Assembly (NCBI GenBank): GCA_017634555.1
Contig: JAGBNF010000021.1
Location: forward strand, 1-54,597
Length of the DNA: 54,597 bases
Origin: Eubacterium sp.
Lineage (GTDB): Bacteria; Bacillota; Clostridia; Lachnospirales; Lachnospiraceae
Direction: 5' to 3'
How positions within the stretch are numbered: the first letter of the stretch is position 1; each line of letters begins with the position of its first letter. The position numbers and the translations under genes are program-made. The notes under the pieces were generated by a model. It saw nothing but the letters and a program-made list of their open reading frames with translations. It did no database searches and was not told the origin of the DNA. Positions 17,182 through 26,666 of the stretch are shown here, piece by piece.

Positions 17182-20100
17182 CTATTTCTTTTTCCGCTGC
17201 TTTCTTGTCACCGTGAGATATTGGAATTTAGCGGCAAGACGCGGATTTGAACGCGCCTTGGTCATTTCATATGATGAGGTGAGCAGCTGTGGATTTTCAC
17301 CCGCATAAATCTTGTTTATCATTCCCCTTGTTACAGGAGGTGCGAAAGGACGCTGCTTACCGTAAATGCCTATAGAATCTACCAGTGAGCCTATACACTC
17401 CGAAAGAAGAGGATCATCCTGATGTTCGCTGTAGTACTTAAGTACAAAGTCAAACAGCTCACGATCCAGTCTTTCCTGATCCAGGAACTCTATCCTGCAG
17501 TAATTGCGTGCAAATTCAGGAAGAAGCTCCCTCATTGCCATATAAAGTCCATTATCAAATGTGCGCTTCTGCTTTACAGGCTCTACCCTGCCGTCAACTC
17601 TCTTATATTCCACAACCGTGTTGTAAGGCATATTCGCAAAGATCGCCTCAACAAAGTGAAGTGATACCGTCTTTCCGGCAAAGTTATATCTGATGTCATG
17701 TCCGATAGAAGGATAGATGGAACGTGCATAGAAGAAAATGTCATCCATCTCACGATTTCCCGCCGCAAGACCGAGAAGTCTTGTGAAACAGGTCTGCGTA
17801 TAACCTCGTCCCCAATATTCAACAAAAGCAAACTTCTCCGAGAAATCTATCTCCTGCTTCAGATAATCCAATACTATAGGTCTTGTCTTCTCTGCCTTAT
17901 CCAGCAGGAACTTTCTGTAATCCGCATTTCCCTTTGCAGACTCGGTTATCTCATCCCTCTTCTTTGCAGGTATTATCGAAGCAGTTCTCAGACTTGCATA
18001 CTGAGGGAAGAAACCTGCGAATTCCTTATCCTTTAACTGCAGTGCATCAAGCAATGCATGATAAGTATTTACCTGAACGAAATTACCGACTGTGGAGAAG
18101 AACTCATCATCAACCCCGTCTATAAACGAAGGGATACGCCATGCGTTTCTCGAACCATAAATATACTTCGTCTTGATCGGCAGCTTCTTCTCTGAAATGA
18201 TAGTATCCGCTATCCTTTTCAGATGATATCCGTCTCTCGAAATGAAGTACAGGGTCTGCAGCCCCATTCTCATGGCACGATTTATAACCTGATTGATATA
18301 CGGAACAAAACAGAGTGATACGAAGGAGTATACAAATCTATCCTTCGGCTCTGTAAGTTTCGTTCCAAAGCGGCACAGCTCTGCTGCCATGAGGTAGCTG
18401 TCATAGCTGTTGACCGTACTTACCAGATTCTTCTCATAATCATTAAACTGTGGTATCTCATGGATCTTAGGTGTGATTCCAAGACTCTCCGCACATTTTC
18501 CGTCTGCGTTGGCATTGTCACCGTAATGGATCCATTTCTTATACTGATACGGCTTTTCCGAAAGATAGGCCTCAAGATAGAGTAAGCCCGTAGTCTTCTG
18601 AACACCGTAATCACTGGAAAGGAAAAGCGGCAACTCTGCCAGCTCAGGATCCGCCTTGGCAAGAAGCTTCCTGATAAACTCCTTATCCAGATACATATCG
18701 CTGAGAAGAAGCACACGGTCTCCCCTATGCTTTCTCTTCAGCAGTTCATCTATTTTCTCTCTGCATGGGATAACATTATCCAGCTCAGCCTCAAGCTCCC
18801 ACTTCTTCAGAAGCTCGCACTGCTCATCAGTGATCTCATAGAGATCCTGCATGCGGTTAAAGATCATATCATGTGTTATCTCTCGTCTGTTATCCTTTCG
18901 GAATTCAAGAGATTTACTGTAATACTCTCTCGCATTTGATTCACAGAATTCTCTTACAGCCGCATAATTTGCCGTAAGATATCCGGGGAACGGAATCTCC
19001 GAATTTCTCATTTTATAACGAACCTGGAAGAAGATTCCCTTCGGCTGAAGCACCTTTCTTGCGATAAGAGTATCGAAAATGTCATAGGAATAAAGTGTCG
19101 GAAGATCACTCTCCTTCTTAGGTATGAAGTTAAGTGCCGCCTCTACTATCTTCTCGAAGGAATCCGGCTCGGCATACTTCCAGAACAGGTCGTAAATCCT
19201 GTCGCCTTCCGCATCCTCTACGTCACCTATATGCTCCAATGAAGACAGCAGCTCGTCAAAGCTCTTGCACATAGTGCCGCTTGTCATTTCTTCAGGATCA
19301 TATACAAAATCTCTGAGGTTCTTATCCTTATCCTCATAATCAAAGAAATATCTGATAAAATGCTTTACTCCGCCGGCCAGCATATCGTAGTAGATCGATG
19401 AATAATCCACTATTCCAACATCGATCCTCGGGAAGATCTCATAGAAATCATTTGCATTATCCCAGAACATCAGATGCTTCTCCTGCTTATATTTCTGCTG
19501 GATATTTTTATATACAGGATTGTTTATCATCTGCGGATGAAGCTTCATTATCAGCAGTATATTTTCATTCTTTAATGTCTTGATCAGACTGTCGAAATCA
19601 GGGATTGCATTTCCCCAGAAATCAAATTCCGCATCATCCCTGTAGGTCGGAACATAAGCGGCGATCCTGGTATTTTCAGGCAGTCCTCTCTTCTTCAGGA
19701 TATCTCCGTCAAATGTGGATATCGGTTCATAGGTATTCTGATACATACATCTCGGATATCCGGCTCTGATCAGATTATCCTTACTGAGTCCCATCTGCTT
19801 TGCAAAATGCTCCTCCATCAGAGGTGAAGTTACAAGAAACAGCATATGGGTATAGTAAAAATCATTATATGTTATATATTTCTTGGCAATCCTTCTTGTA
19901 AGGAAACCGAAGTCTACGAATTTCTCTATGGTCTTGCAGCCGACACCGTGATAAAGGTTTAACAATATAACATCGTCCGGCATATTTGAAGGAATCTGCT
20001 CCTTAACCTGTTCAACGCAGAATACCCCCGTTCTCTGCTGAAGCTTTATTGCCGCATGTGACTTAAAGGTATATGCATTGTATCCAAGACTCTTAATCTG

Positions 20101-20403
20101 CTCGACTGTCTTCTCACTGTCACAGATCCAGTAAGCCTCGATATCCTTTCTGTACTTGCAAATGTATATAAAGAGCCATTTAGGATTTCCCGCGAAGATA
20201 TCTCCCGCGTTAAAAGCCCATGTATGCTTAAGGTCCGCAATATCCGCCTTTATTTCCTTCTGCTGCGGATGAGCCTTGTTTACCTTCTTCCATACAGCGC
20301 TCTCCTTAATGCTGTCTCTTGTATCCTGATATTTGTAGTACATTTCATGCGCAATCGGATTCAAAATCTTAGATTTTTTTATCGTATCCTTCAGCTTTGA
20401 CAT
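17182..20403 (-). CDS. CDP-glycerol glycerophosphotransferase fused to HAD and a large C-terminal domain
   Basis: A 1073-residue protein. Residues about 50-400 match the TagB/TagF glycerophosphotransferase family, including the HG motif in LYHGVGCKTIEKF (about 153) and SSIYYDMLAGG. Residues about 435-640 form a HAD domain: YSYDIFDTLIARK as motif I, LLSDMYLD, then HYGDNANADG as motif IV. The last 430 residues (ISRDGYHLKRIA, VEYWGRGY) resemble C-terminal parts of some surface-polysaccharide HAD proteins, but I cannot name them. GGAGG precedes the ATG at 20403. It probably builds a teichoic-acid-like phosphopolymer on the inner membrane face. It lies downstream of a phosphodiesterase and an epimerase and upstream of the ABC exporters. 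Confidence 0.88.
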   Translation of the reverse strand: MSKLKDTIKKSKILNPIAHEMYYKYQDTRDSIKESAVWKKVNKAHPQQKEIKADIADLKHTWAFNAGDIFAGNPKWLFIYICKYRKDIEAYWICDSEKTVEQIKSLGYNAYTFKSHAAIKLQQRTGVFCVEQVKEQIPSNMPDDVILLNLYHGVGCKTIEKFVDFGFLTRRIAKKYITYNDFYYTHMLFLVTSPLMEEHFAKQMGLSKDNLIRAGYPRCMYQNTYEPISTFDGDILKKRGLPENTRIAAYVPTYRDDAEFDFWGNAIPDFDSLIKTLKNENILLIMKLHPQMINNPVYKNIQQKYKQEKHLMFWDNANDFYEIFPRIDVGIVDYSSIYYDMLAGGVKHFIRYFFDYEDKDKNLRDFVYDPEEMTSGTMCKSFDELLSSLEHIGDVEDAEGDRIYDLFWKYAEPDSFEKIVEAALNFIPKKESDLPTLYSYDIFDTLIARKVLQPKGIFFQVRYKMRNSEIPFPGYLTANYAAVREFCESNAREYYSKSLEFRKDNRREITHDMIFNRMQDLYEITDEQCELLKKWELEAELDNVIPCREKIDELLKRKHRGDRVLLLSDMYLDKEFIRKLLAKADPELAELPLFLSSDYGVQKTTGLLYLEAYLSEKPYQYKKWIHYGDNANADGKCAESLGITPKIHEIPQFNDYEKNLVSTVNSYDSYLMAAELCRFGTKLTEPKDRFVYSFVSLCFVPYINQVINRAMRMGLQTLYFISRDGYHLKRIADTIISEKKLPIKTKYIYGSRNAWRIPSFIDGVDDEFFSTVGNFVQVNTYHALLDALQLKDKEFAGFFPQYASLRTASIIPAKKRDEITESAKGNADYRKFLLDKAEKTRPIVLDYLKQEIDFSEKFAFVEYWGRGYTQTCFTRLLGLAAGNREMDDIFFYARSIYPSIGHDIRYNFAGKTVSLHFVEAIFANMPYNTVVEYKRVDGRVEPVKQKRTFDNGLYMAMRELLPEFARNYCRIEFLDQERLDRELFDFVLKYYSEHQDDPLLSECIGSLVDSIGIYGKQRPFAPPVTRGMINKIYAGENPQLLTSSYEMTKARSNPRLAAKFQYLTVTRKQRKKK

Positions 20404-20426
20404 TATTAATCCTCCACAGTGACTGA

Positions 20427-21617
20427 TCAATTCTTTTCGATAACGATCAGCGGTATCTCATACTCCTCAGGAGTAAGTCCCGCGTGACCTCCCGGCATTA
20501 GTTGTGCCTCCAGATGTGTATTAAACACCGAAAGCTCGGAAACTGCAAGTGCAACATAGTCACCTACCATTCCTTTCAGTCCCTCTCTATCCTCTCCAAT
20601 ACCGAAAAGCTTCTCTTCCAGAACCTCTTCCCTTGTCAGAAGAAGAAACTCGTCTCCGAAATTCTTCCTGAATATTTCCGGGAATGTGTCCAAATATTCG
20701 TCCTTCACATAGAGGTTAAGTGTTCTCGGTTCTATAGACGGCAGCCGTTTCAGACACTGCATTATCTCAGGATAATCCAGTATACATACATTTCTGCTGT
20801 CCATATGTCCGTGATCTGCTGTGATTATAAGTAATGTATCCTCAAGCCTTGATGCAAATTCCTCGACCTGTTTTTCCAAGGCCGTAATAACCGAATGCGT
20901 CTCATCACTCTTTGTCCCCGTCAAATGCATTGTATTATCGGGTTCGTTCCAGTATGCATAGATATATTTTTCTCCGGGTTCTCTGCAAAGCTCTTCGACC
21001 CGGGCAAGTATCGCATCAGTATCCTTCGGAAACGGCGGCATGAACGGCATTGAAAAATATGCTTTTCCGCCCGCATCATTTATCTTATCGATTATGGTCT
21101 TATACGGTATGTACGTCCTCGCCACATCATAATCGGCAGCGGCTGCATCGGTTATTACCGAATCCCGCCCCCACACTGTCTTCCCGTCGACATCTGATTC
21201 TTTAGGTGCAGCACCTTCCTTCTCTACCATCTGCTCGGTATTTCTGAACACCGTTACATTTTTCCCGACCTGAGGAAAGTAAACATCCCAGCCCAGCCAG
21301 CCGTGTTCGTTCGGATAAAGACCTGTGAAGACCGATGTGGTTGCCGCAACCGTTGTCGGCGGATATACCGAGCTGTAGGAACCGGCAACATGCGACCTGA
21401 AGAATCCATCCTTATCAAGATGCTTTTCCAGGATCGACATTCCCATAGCATCCAGAAGGAGCACGACCACATTTCTATAGTCCTTGGTGAGATATTTATC
21501 AGCCAGCGGCAGTGTATCCGCAGTGGTATCAACACCAAATCTTTTAAGCACTGAATTCGCCAGGTTTACCAGGCAATTGTTGTAATCCAAAAACACAGGC
21601 AGCTTAGTCTCTTTCAT
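20427..21617 (-). CDS. NPP/alkaline-phosphatase-superfamily phosphodiesterase
   Basis: 396 residues of the type I phosphodiesterase/nucleotide pyrophosphatase fold. The metal-binding Asp is in LLLDAMGM (about 57), the nucleophile Thr in YPPTTVAATTS (about 86-91). The metal ligands are in ITADHGHMD (about 268) and GGHAG (about 372). No signal peptide is visible, so it acts in the cytoplasm. It begins 2 nt after the epimerase stop and uses GAGG formed by the end of that gene. Likely roles are hydrolysis of nucleotide-sugars, CDP-glycerol-like precursors or other phosphodiesters. Confidence 0.87.
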   Translation of the reverse strand: MKETKLPVFLDYNNCLVNLANSVLKRFGVDTTADTLPLADKYLTKDYRNVVVLLLDAMGMSILEKHLDKDGFFRSHVAGSYSSVYPPTTVAATTSVFTGLYPNEHGWLGWDVYFPQVGKNVTVFRNTEQMVEKEGAAPKESDVDGKTVWGRDSVITDAAAADYDVARTYIPYKTIIDKINDAGGKAYFSMPFMPPFPKDTDAILARVEELCREPGEKYIYAYWNEPDNTMHLTGTKSDETHSVITALEKQVEEFASRLEDTLLIITADHGHMDSRNVCILDYPEIMQCLKRLPSIEPRTLNLYVKDEYLDTFPEIFRKNFGDEFLLLTREEVLEEKLFGIGEDREGLKGMVGDYVALAVSELSVFNTHLEAQLMPGGHAGLTPEEYEIPLIVIEKN

Positions 21618-21619
21618 GT

Positions 21620-22483
21620 TTATTTATCCTCAATGTAATAATCTAATAATTCATATATCCATTCATTTATATCTGTGAAGCTGAAGCCCAGCGACTTTGC
21701 CTTGTCGGTATTTATACTGAACTCAGGATCTCCGTTATAAGGCGCATTGTCACCTGCACTGTCAAGCACTGCCTTAGCTCCCGTTTTTTCTTCAACATAG
21801 TTTATTATCTCTCTCAGAGAAATGGTTCCTCCGGAGCTTCCGTTTATGGCTCCCTCTATATCCTTATCAACAAGATATGTAAGGAATCGGCCCGCCTCAT
21901 CGGATCTGATATAGCTCATCTGATAATCTATGTTATCGATATTCATCGCAGTCCCATTCTTTACATGGTCCACATAGAACTTAAGTCTTCCGGTATAGTC
22001 ATCCTTTCCCATGACAACGGGATATCTGACAGCCAGCCAGTTCTTATCGGAATAAATCTGCCAGAGCGCTTCTTCGGCCTGACGCTTTATCTCATCATAA
22101 GGAAAGTCGCCTCTGCTGCACCAGGTGAACTGACGATTTCTTCCGTCAAAATCCTCTTCGACTGTGTTAAGCTTCTTCGGATCGTAAACCGCCGTGGTGG
22201 ACATCTCTATATATCTGTCACAGTCAAGACTTTCCATGGCATACTTCACATCATTGGATGCGTAAGCCAACTTATCGATCACCACATCGAAGTGCTTATC
22301 CTTAAGTGCACTCTTCATATTCTCGGGATCGGTTCTCTCGACAACAATCCTCTTAACTCTGTCACCGAAGGGATCCTCGGCTCTGCCCCTTGTTGCGATG
22401 GTCACATCATGACCATTCTTCAGCAGCTCCTCTATCATATGGATTCCGAAGAATCTCGTTCCGCCCAATACCAATACCTTCAT
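21620..22483 (-). CDS. NAD-dependent epimerase/dehydratase family protein
   Basis: 287 residues of the extended SDR fold. The dinucleotide-binding loop is VLGGTRFFG at the N-terminus, MSTTAVYD gives the active-site Ser/Thr region and FPYDEIKRQAE the YxxxK pair. It modifies a nucleotide-sugar or similar substrate, or may belong to the RNA-binding-like SDR group that begins GGTRFFG. GAGG lies 6 nt before the ATG at 22483; the longer open frame upstream overlaps the neighbouring pseudogene and should be ignored. It is the first intact gene of the envelope operon. Confidence 0.88.
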   Translation of the reverse strand: MKVLVLGGTRFFGIHMIEELLKNGHDVTIATRGRAEDPFGDRVKRIVVERTDPENMKSALKDKHFDVVIDKLAYASNDVKYAMESLDCDRYIEMSTTAVYDPKKLNTVEEDFDGRNRQFTWCSRGDFPYDEIKRQAEEALWQIYSDKNWLAVRYPVVMGKDDYTGRLKFYVDHVKNGTAMNIDNIDYQMSYIRSDEAGRFLTYLVDKDIEGAINGSSGGTISLREIINYVEEKTGAKAVLDSAGDNAPYNGDPEFSINTDKAKSLGFSFTDINEWIYELLDYYIEDK

Positions 22484-22502
22484 CTCACACCTCAATTGAA
22501 TT

Positions 22503-23047
22503 TTAAAATCTGCTGCTGAGAAATTCCGCAACTCCGTCAGCCTCATTTGACGCGATAACCGCCGTTGCATATTTCTTCAGCTCCGGCAGTGCATTTTCCA
22601 CCGCATATGCCTCATCAGCAATCTTAAACATCGGAATATCATTTACCGAATCGCCAAACACAACTATCTTATCCAGCCCCAGCTTCTCCTTCAGTCTTAC
22701 GATAGCTTTTGCCTTTGTGCTGTTCTCAGGACAAAGCTCAAGCCAGTATTCCGTATCATAGGAATCCTGCTGAAATACCGACTCCCATCCGTAAAGATTG
22801 CCTTTTCCATTATCTCCAACGAATGAGGTGCGGCAAGTGCTGTTCCGTTTCTTACCACAAGCGGGATTGAAATATCCATCGGCTTAACTATATCCTTTAC
22901 ACTGCTCACCGATCTCGCCGTTGCGACAGTAAAATTCGCACCTTCGGCTATAAGGTTATTTATGATTTCGAGAGAATGCCCGGAAATGCTCTTGTCATTT
23001 CTCATAAGCGTTCCGTCAAGATCGGTAACATACAGTGTCTTATCCAT
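22503..23047 (-). pseudogene. Cof-type HAD phosphatase with internal deletion and frameshift
   Basis: The N-terminal part (MDKTLYVTDLDGTLMRND through about residue 82) is intact and resembles the complete Cof-type gene at 27453-28274. The reading frame then shifts. A second frame from about 22810 down to the TAA at 22503 encodes the C-terminal part, with YWLELCPENSTKAKA, VVFGDSVNDIPMF and EADGVAEFL. By alignment with the intact neighbour, about 100 residues of the cap domain are missing between the halves. The nucleophile Asp and motif IV survive on separate frames, so no active enzyme is expected. A sequencing error cannot explain the missing block. Confidence 0.85.
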
Positions 23048-23101
23048 TTGCTCTCATGTCCTCCGTACAGTAAAGTAATCACCTCTGCCCCTACAGGCCG
23101 A

Positions 23102-23794
23102 TCATTCCATTGCAAGCTCAATCAGCTTCTTAATGTGAATCTCCACGCTGTCCAGACATGGGACAGGAGTGTTATCGGAATTAAGAAGAAGCGGAAGCTC
23201 CGTGCAGCCAAGTATAACTGCTTCGATACCCTTCTCATCCTTCATCTTGTTGATTATATACGTAAACTCCTTAAGAGTAGATTCCTTAACTATTCCGAGC
23301 TCAAGCTCCTCAAAGATTCTTTTTGCGATCAGCTCTCTGTCAGCCTTATCCGGGATGTAGATTTCAATTCCCGCCTGCTCAAGATCCTTCTTCATGTAAT
23401 CCTGTTCCATTGTGAAGATTGTTCCGAGAAGTCCGACCTTCTTAAAGCCTCTTTCTACCACTTCATCAGCGATGGCCTTCGGAATGCTGACAAGCTCTGC
23501 CTTAACCTTTTCAGACAGCTCATTTATAACAATATGCATGGTGGCTGCTGTCAGAGATATAACCTCCGCTCCGCCTTCATAAAGGTTGTTCACCTTCTCT
23601 GCAAGATAGTCCGTAAGCTTCTCGTAATCGGCTGAAACAACATAGTCCCAAGCCCTACGGAAATTCACGCTTTCAATCGAGAGATCCGGCATAGCCTTTC
23701 CTTCTGTCAGACTGTCTATACGGCTGTTAAGCTCCTTATAATACATAAGGGTGGACTCCGGTCCCGTGCCTCCTACCAAGCCTATTTTCTTCAT
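23102..23794 (-). CDS. Aspartate/glutamate racemase family protein
   Basis: 230 residues of the Asp/Glu racemase fold: GLVGGTGPESTLMYY at the start and the C-terminal cysteine motif ILGCTELPLLL. The site of the first catalytic cysteine reads SLTAATMH, with no Cys. Either a Thr takes the role, as proposed for some family members, or the activity differs. AAGGAG lies 8-9 nt before the ATG at 23794, and a TATAAT (23832-23837) lies about 40 nt upstream. An imperfect dyad CACATT/AATGTG (23851-23880) lies upstream of that. The leading gene of this transcription unit, it precedes the HAD pseudogene and the epimerase operon. Confidence 0.85.
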   Translation of the reverse strand: MKKIGLVGGTGPESTLMYYKELNSRIDSLTEGKAMPDLSIESVNFRRAWDYVVSADYEKLTDYLAEKVNNLYEGGAEVISLTAATMHIVINELSEKVKAELVSIPKAIADEVVERGFKKVGLLGTIFTMEQDYMKKDLEQAGIEIYIPDKADRELIAKRIFEELELGIVKESTLKEFTYIINKMKDEKGIEAVILGCTELPLLLNSDNTPVPCLDSVEIHIKKLIELAME

Positions 23795-23880
23795 GTTGAT
23801 TATCTCCTTTTTTACTTCTGACACTTATGTCATTATATAGATTTTTGCATCACATTTGTATAAACCTATAGTATAATGTG

Positions 23881-25191
23881 TCACTCCGCAAGTATCTTAT
23901 TTCTCAGTTTTTCCACGATTTCGTCTTCAACTCCGATGCTTCTGAAGTACGCCTCGACGGTACCGTGCTTTCTGCGGAAAAGCTCCATGAAATCCATGAT
24001 ATATGATTCTCTCGGAATGATTATATTCAGATCCATATCCGGATGATGCGCCGCCGCAAGCTTAAGCAGTTCCTTATTGCTTTCCCTGGTCAGCATATAA
24101 TCTGCAACTATCTCTTCATCCTTTACTCCCGCCAGCATAAGTAGTATAGCGGAAATTACTCCCGTTCTGTCTTTACCCGCGGAACAGTTAAACATTACTC
24201 CTGCCTCCGCATTTCCCATGGTCGTAAAAACGTCCTTTATCACAGCTGCTTCCGAGATTATCATATAGCTTCCCGGTACTGCTTCCACGGATTCCGGCAC
24301 CTTACTTCCTTCCTCTATCGGGAAGTTATAATACTTAAAGCCTTCCAGCTCCAGAAATCCGCTTGGCTTAGCCTTTACGCTTTCTTCCTCACGAACATCA
24401 ATGATTGTAGTGATGTTATTATCCAGCAGAAAATCTATATCATTCTTACTCGGATATGCCTGTCTGCTGCTTCGTATAAATCTCCTGAACTTAGTCACAT
24501 TTCCGTCGTAACAAGGATGACCTCCCAGATCTCTGGTATTCAGGGTTGTTTCAATCAGGCTGTGTGACTCTTCCCACCATTCAAGTATGGAACCTATCTC
24601 GGAAACACTGTCGGCTATAAAGTTTGGAAGCTCTTCTTCACCATTAAGCTTCCACATTCCGCCAAGGCCCTGTCTCACCCACATGGTTCTCATTCCAATG
24701 TCCTTTGCAGGCATGATATCGTTATCGATCCTGTCTCCAATCATCATTGCATCCTCAGGTGCACAGCCGGCTCTCTCAAGTGCGATCTCAAATATCTTTC
24801 TGTCAGGCTTCGCAACTCCTTCCTCGGCAGAAGCAACCACAAGATCGATATACTTAAGTATCCCGAAGGCTTCAAGCCTGTCCGCAGTTCCGAGACTCTG
24901 ATTTGCGATGACGCCGATCTTATATTTCTCACTGAGATTTTTTAGAAGCGCTTCTGTATCATCATACAGAAACTCCAGCTCCGCTCTCCATTTCGGAAGC
25001 TCGGCTCCGAATGCTTCAGCCGCTCCGATATCTCCACGCTCGTTATGTCTGTAAAGCTCCAAAGCCCTTTCTGTTACGGCTTCTGCTGAAACACCTGCAT
25101 CCTCTGCAATCTTCTTAAATCTCGCCTCATAACACTTTGACTCATCAACCAGTGTCGATCCTACATCAAAAAATAACCACTTAATCTTCAA
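23881..25191 (-). CDS. HAD hydrolase fused to tyrosine/serine phosphatase
   Basis: 436 residues. Residues 1-215 are a HAD domain with motif I FFDVGSTLVDE, in which the second Asp is replaced by Gly, and motif IV GDRIDNDIMPAKDIG. Residues about 220-430 are a Y_phosphatase3-type domain that begins TTLNTRDLGG and carries the CX5R signature NCSAGKDRTG (about 336-345). The start is TTG 25191 with GGGAGA upstream. Each half is a known phosphatase family, but the fusion is unusual. The missing general acid suggests the HAD half has changed activity or binds rather than hydrolyses. Possible substrates include phosphoproteins, phosphoinositide-like lipids or nucleotides. Confidence 0.88.
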   Translation of the reverse strand: MKIKWLFFDVGSTLVDESKCYEARFKKIAEDAGVSAEAVTERALELYRHNERGDIGAAEAFGAELPKWRAELEFLYDDTEALLKNLSEKYKIGVIANQSLGTADRLEAFGILKYIDLVVASAEEGVAKPDRKIFEIALERAGCAPEDAMMIGDRIDNDIMPAKDIGMRTMWVRQGLGGMWKLNGEEELPNFIADSVSEIGSILEWWEESHSLIETTLNTRDLGGHPCYDGNVTKFRRFIRSSRQAYPSKNDIDFLLDNNITTIIDVREEESVKAKPSGFLELEGFKYYNFPIEEGSKVPESVEAVPGSYMIISEAAVIKDVFTTMGNAEAGVMFNCSAGKDRTGVISAILLMLAGVKDEEIVADYMLTRESNKELLKLAAAHHPDMDLNIIIPRESYIMDFMELFRRKHGTVEAYFRSIGVEDEIVEKLRNKILAE

Positions 25192-25253
25192 AACAAATCT
25201 CCCAATACTATTTCTCTCATATGATAAACCCCTTTTCTATCGAATCATATAGA

Positions 25254-26642
25254 CTACTGGTATAACTTTTCCAGATACTCCGCTATTCCGTCCTCATCGT
25301 TGGAGCCGATGGTAATATCTGCCGCTTCCTTTACCTCCGGAAGTGCATTTCCCATAGCAACTCCGGTGCCGCACATTTTAAGGCTTCCTATATCTGCAAG
25401 GTCATCTCCGAAGGCAGATATCATCTCAAGTCCCACTCCGAGATGAGCCGCCAGCTTCTCTATCGCTGTCTCCTTTGTAATTCCTGCCTTTGTGACCTTG
25501 TACCAGTCACCGTCCGTGAAATGTATGAAGTCGCATTCACCCAGCTCCTTATGCAGGCGCTCTGCCTTCTCTTCACTGTCGATCTCAAAACATATCTTCA
25601 GGGAAGGCTTATGGAAATCCTTGAAATCCGTTTCTATGCTGATTCCCCAGCTCTTCTCCAGTTCGTCCTGCGGCGGAGTGAAGTTGCGATAAAACTCCGC
25701 ATCCTCCTCAGCCGTATCAACTGTAATATTCAGGTCACCGATGACCTCTCTCGCCTTTGCTATAATATCTGCCGTCTCGTCTCCGGAGAATCCCTCGAGA
25801 ACTATCTTGCTTCCGTAAGCATTCACCATGGCGCCGCCGCTGGAAATTATGATATCCGGTGAAATGCTGTCGATGAAGCTGAGACTGTTGTTCTCGCTTC
25901 TCGAAGTTGAAACTCCGATAAGATATCCCTTTTCCTTCGCCTTGAGCACGGCCTTCAGAGTCTTCTCGGAAATGGTCTTATCACTTCTGAGCAGAGTTCC
26001 GTCGAGATCAAAAAGAAGTATCCTTCTGCTCTCCTTGAGCCAGCCCCTGGCGATGGCTCTGTTCATGTTTTCTTCAATCCACTTATAAACCTCAGGCATG
26101 AATTCTTTGATAACAGCCATTCTCTTTTCAACCACAGCTCTGTTGGTTCCGCTTTCAACCCAGGTAAATCCATCGGTCAGTGTATTGTGGAGGAACGGCT
26201 GCAGTCTGTCCATACAGGCTGCATACTTGGAATCGGGAGTCTCCATTGCATCGAACTCCTCCCACAGACTTCTTATCATCGCTCCCTGCTCTTCGGGAAG
26301 AAGCTTGAACAGCTCATCAGCTGCTGCCTTTTCCCTATCGGCCTTTCCCACATTTGCAGCCACATCATAGGCAAATGTATCGCCGGCGTAGATTTCTATA
26401 AGATCATGAACCACGCACATCTCAACGGCACGCGGTACATTTACGGGCTCCGATGCATATTCCTCAAAGAGCATAGCCATTGCTGCAATATGCCATGAAT
26501 GCTCCGCATCGTTTTCACGTCTGCTCTTATCGATAAGCATGGTCCTTCTCAGGATTCCCGTCATCTTATCGATCTCCGCAGTGAACCTGAGCTGCTGATC
26601 CAGTCTCACATTTCCGCTTGATAAAAAGTCTCCGATTCCCAT
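25254..26642 (-). CDS. HD-domain nucleotidase-like protein fused to Cof-type HAD
   Basis: 462 residues. The N-terminal 190 residues are an HD-domain protein of the YfbR/HDDC2 type (NDAEHSWHIA, then VVHDLIEIYAGD), which in relatives removes phosphate from 5'-deoxynucleotides. From about 207 a Cof-type HAD begins (LLFDLDGTLLRSDKTIS) and runs to SAFGDDLADIGSL and ADITIGSNDEDGIAEYL. CGGAGG precedes the ATG. Both halves keep their catalytic motifs, so it is probably a bifunctional phosphatase of nucleotide or cofactor metabolism. It lies between another HAD fusion and a nucleoside phosphorylase. Confidence 0.9.
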   Translation of the reverse strand: MGIGDFLSSGNVRLDQQLRFTAEIDKMTGILRRTMLIDKSRRENDAEHSWHIAAMAMLFEEYASEPVNVPRAVEMCVVHDLIEIYAGDTFAYDVAANVGKADREKAAADELFKLLPEEQGAMIRSLWEEFDAMETPDSKYAACMDRLQPFLHNTLTDGFTWVESGTNRAVVEKRMAVIKEFMPEVYKWIEENMNRAIARGWLKESRRILLFDLDGTLLRSDKTISEKTLKAVLKAKEKGYLIGVSTSRSENNSLSFIDSISPDIIISSGGAMVNAYGSKIVLEGFSGDETADIIAKAREVIGDLNITVDTAEEDAEFYRNFTPPQDELEKSWGISIETDFKDFHKPSLKICFEIDSEEKAERLHKELGECDFIHFTDGDWYKVTKAGITKETAIEKLAAHLGVGLEMISAFGDDLADIGSLKMCGTGVAMGNALPEVKEAADITIGSNDEDGIAEYLEKLYQ

Positions 26643-26666
26643 CTTTCACCTCCGTCTTTATTCAGT

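Noticed and set aside
22484-22570. N-terminal extension of the epimerase frame
   Set aside because: It overlaps the HAD pseudogene, while the internal ATG at 22483 has a proper ribosome binding site and begins exactly at the Rossmann motif.
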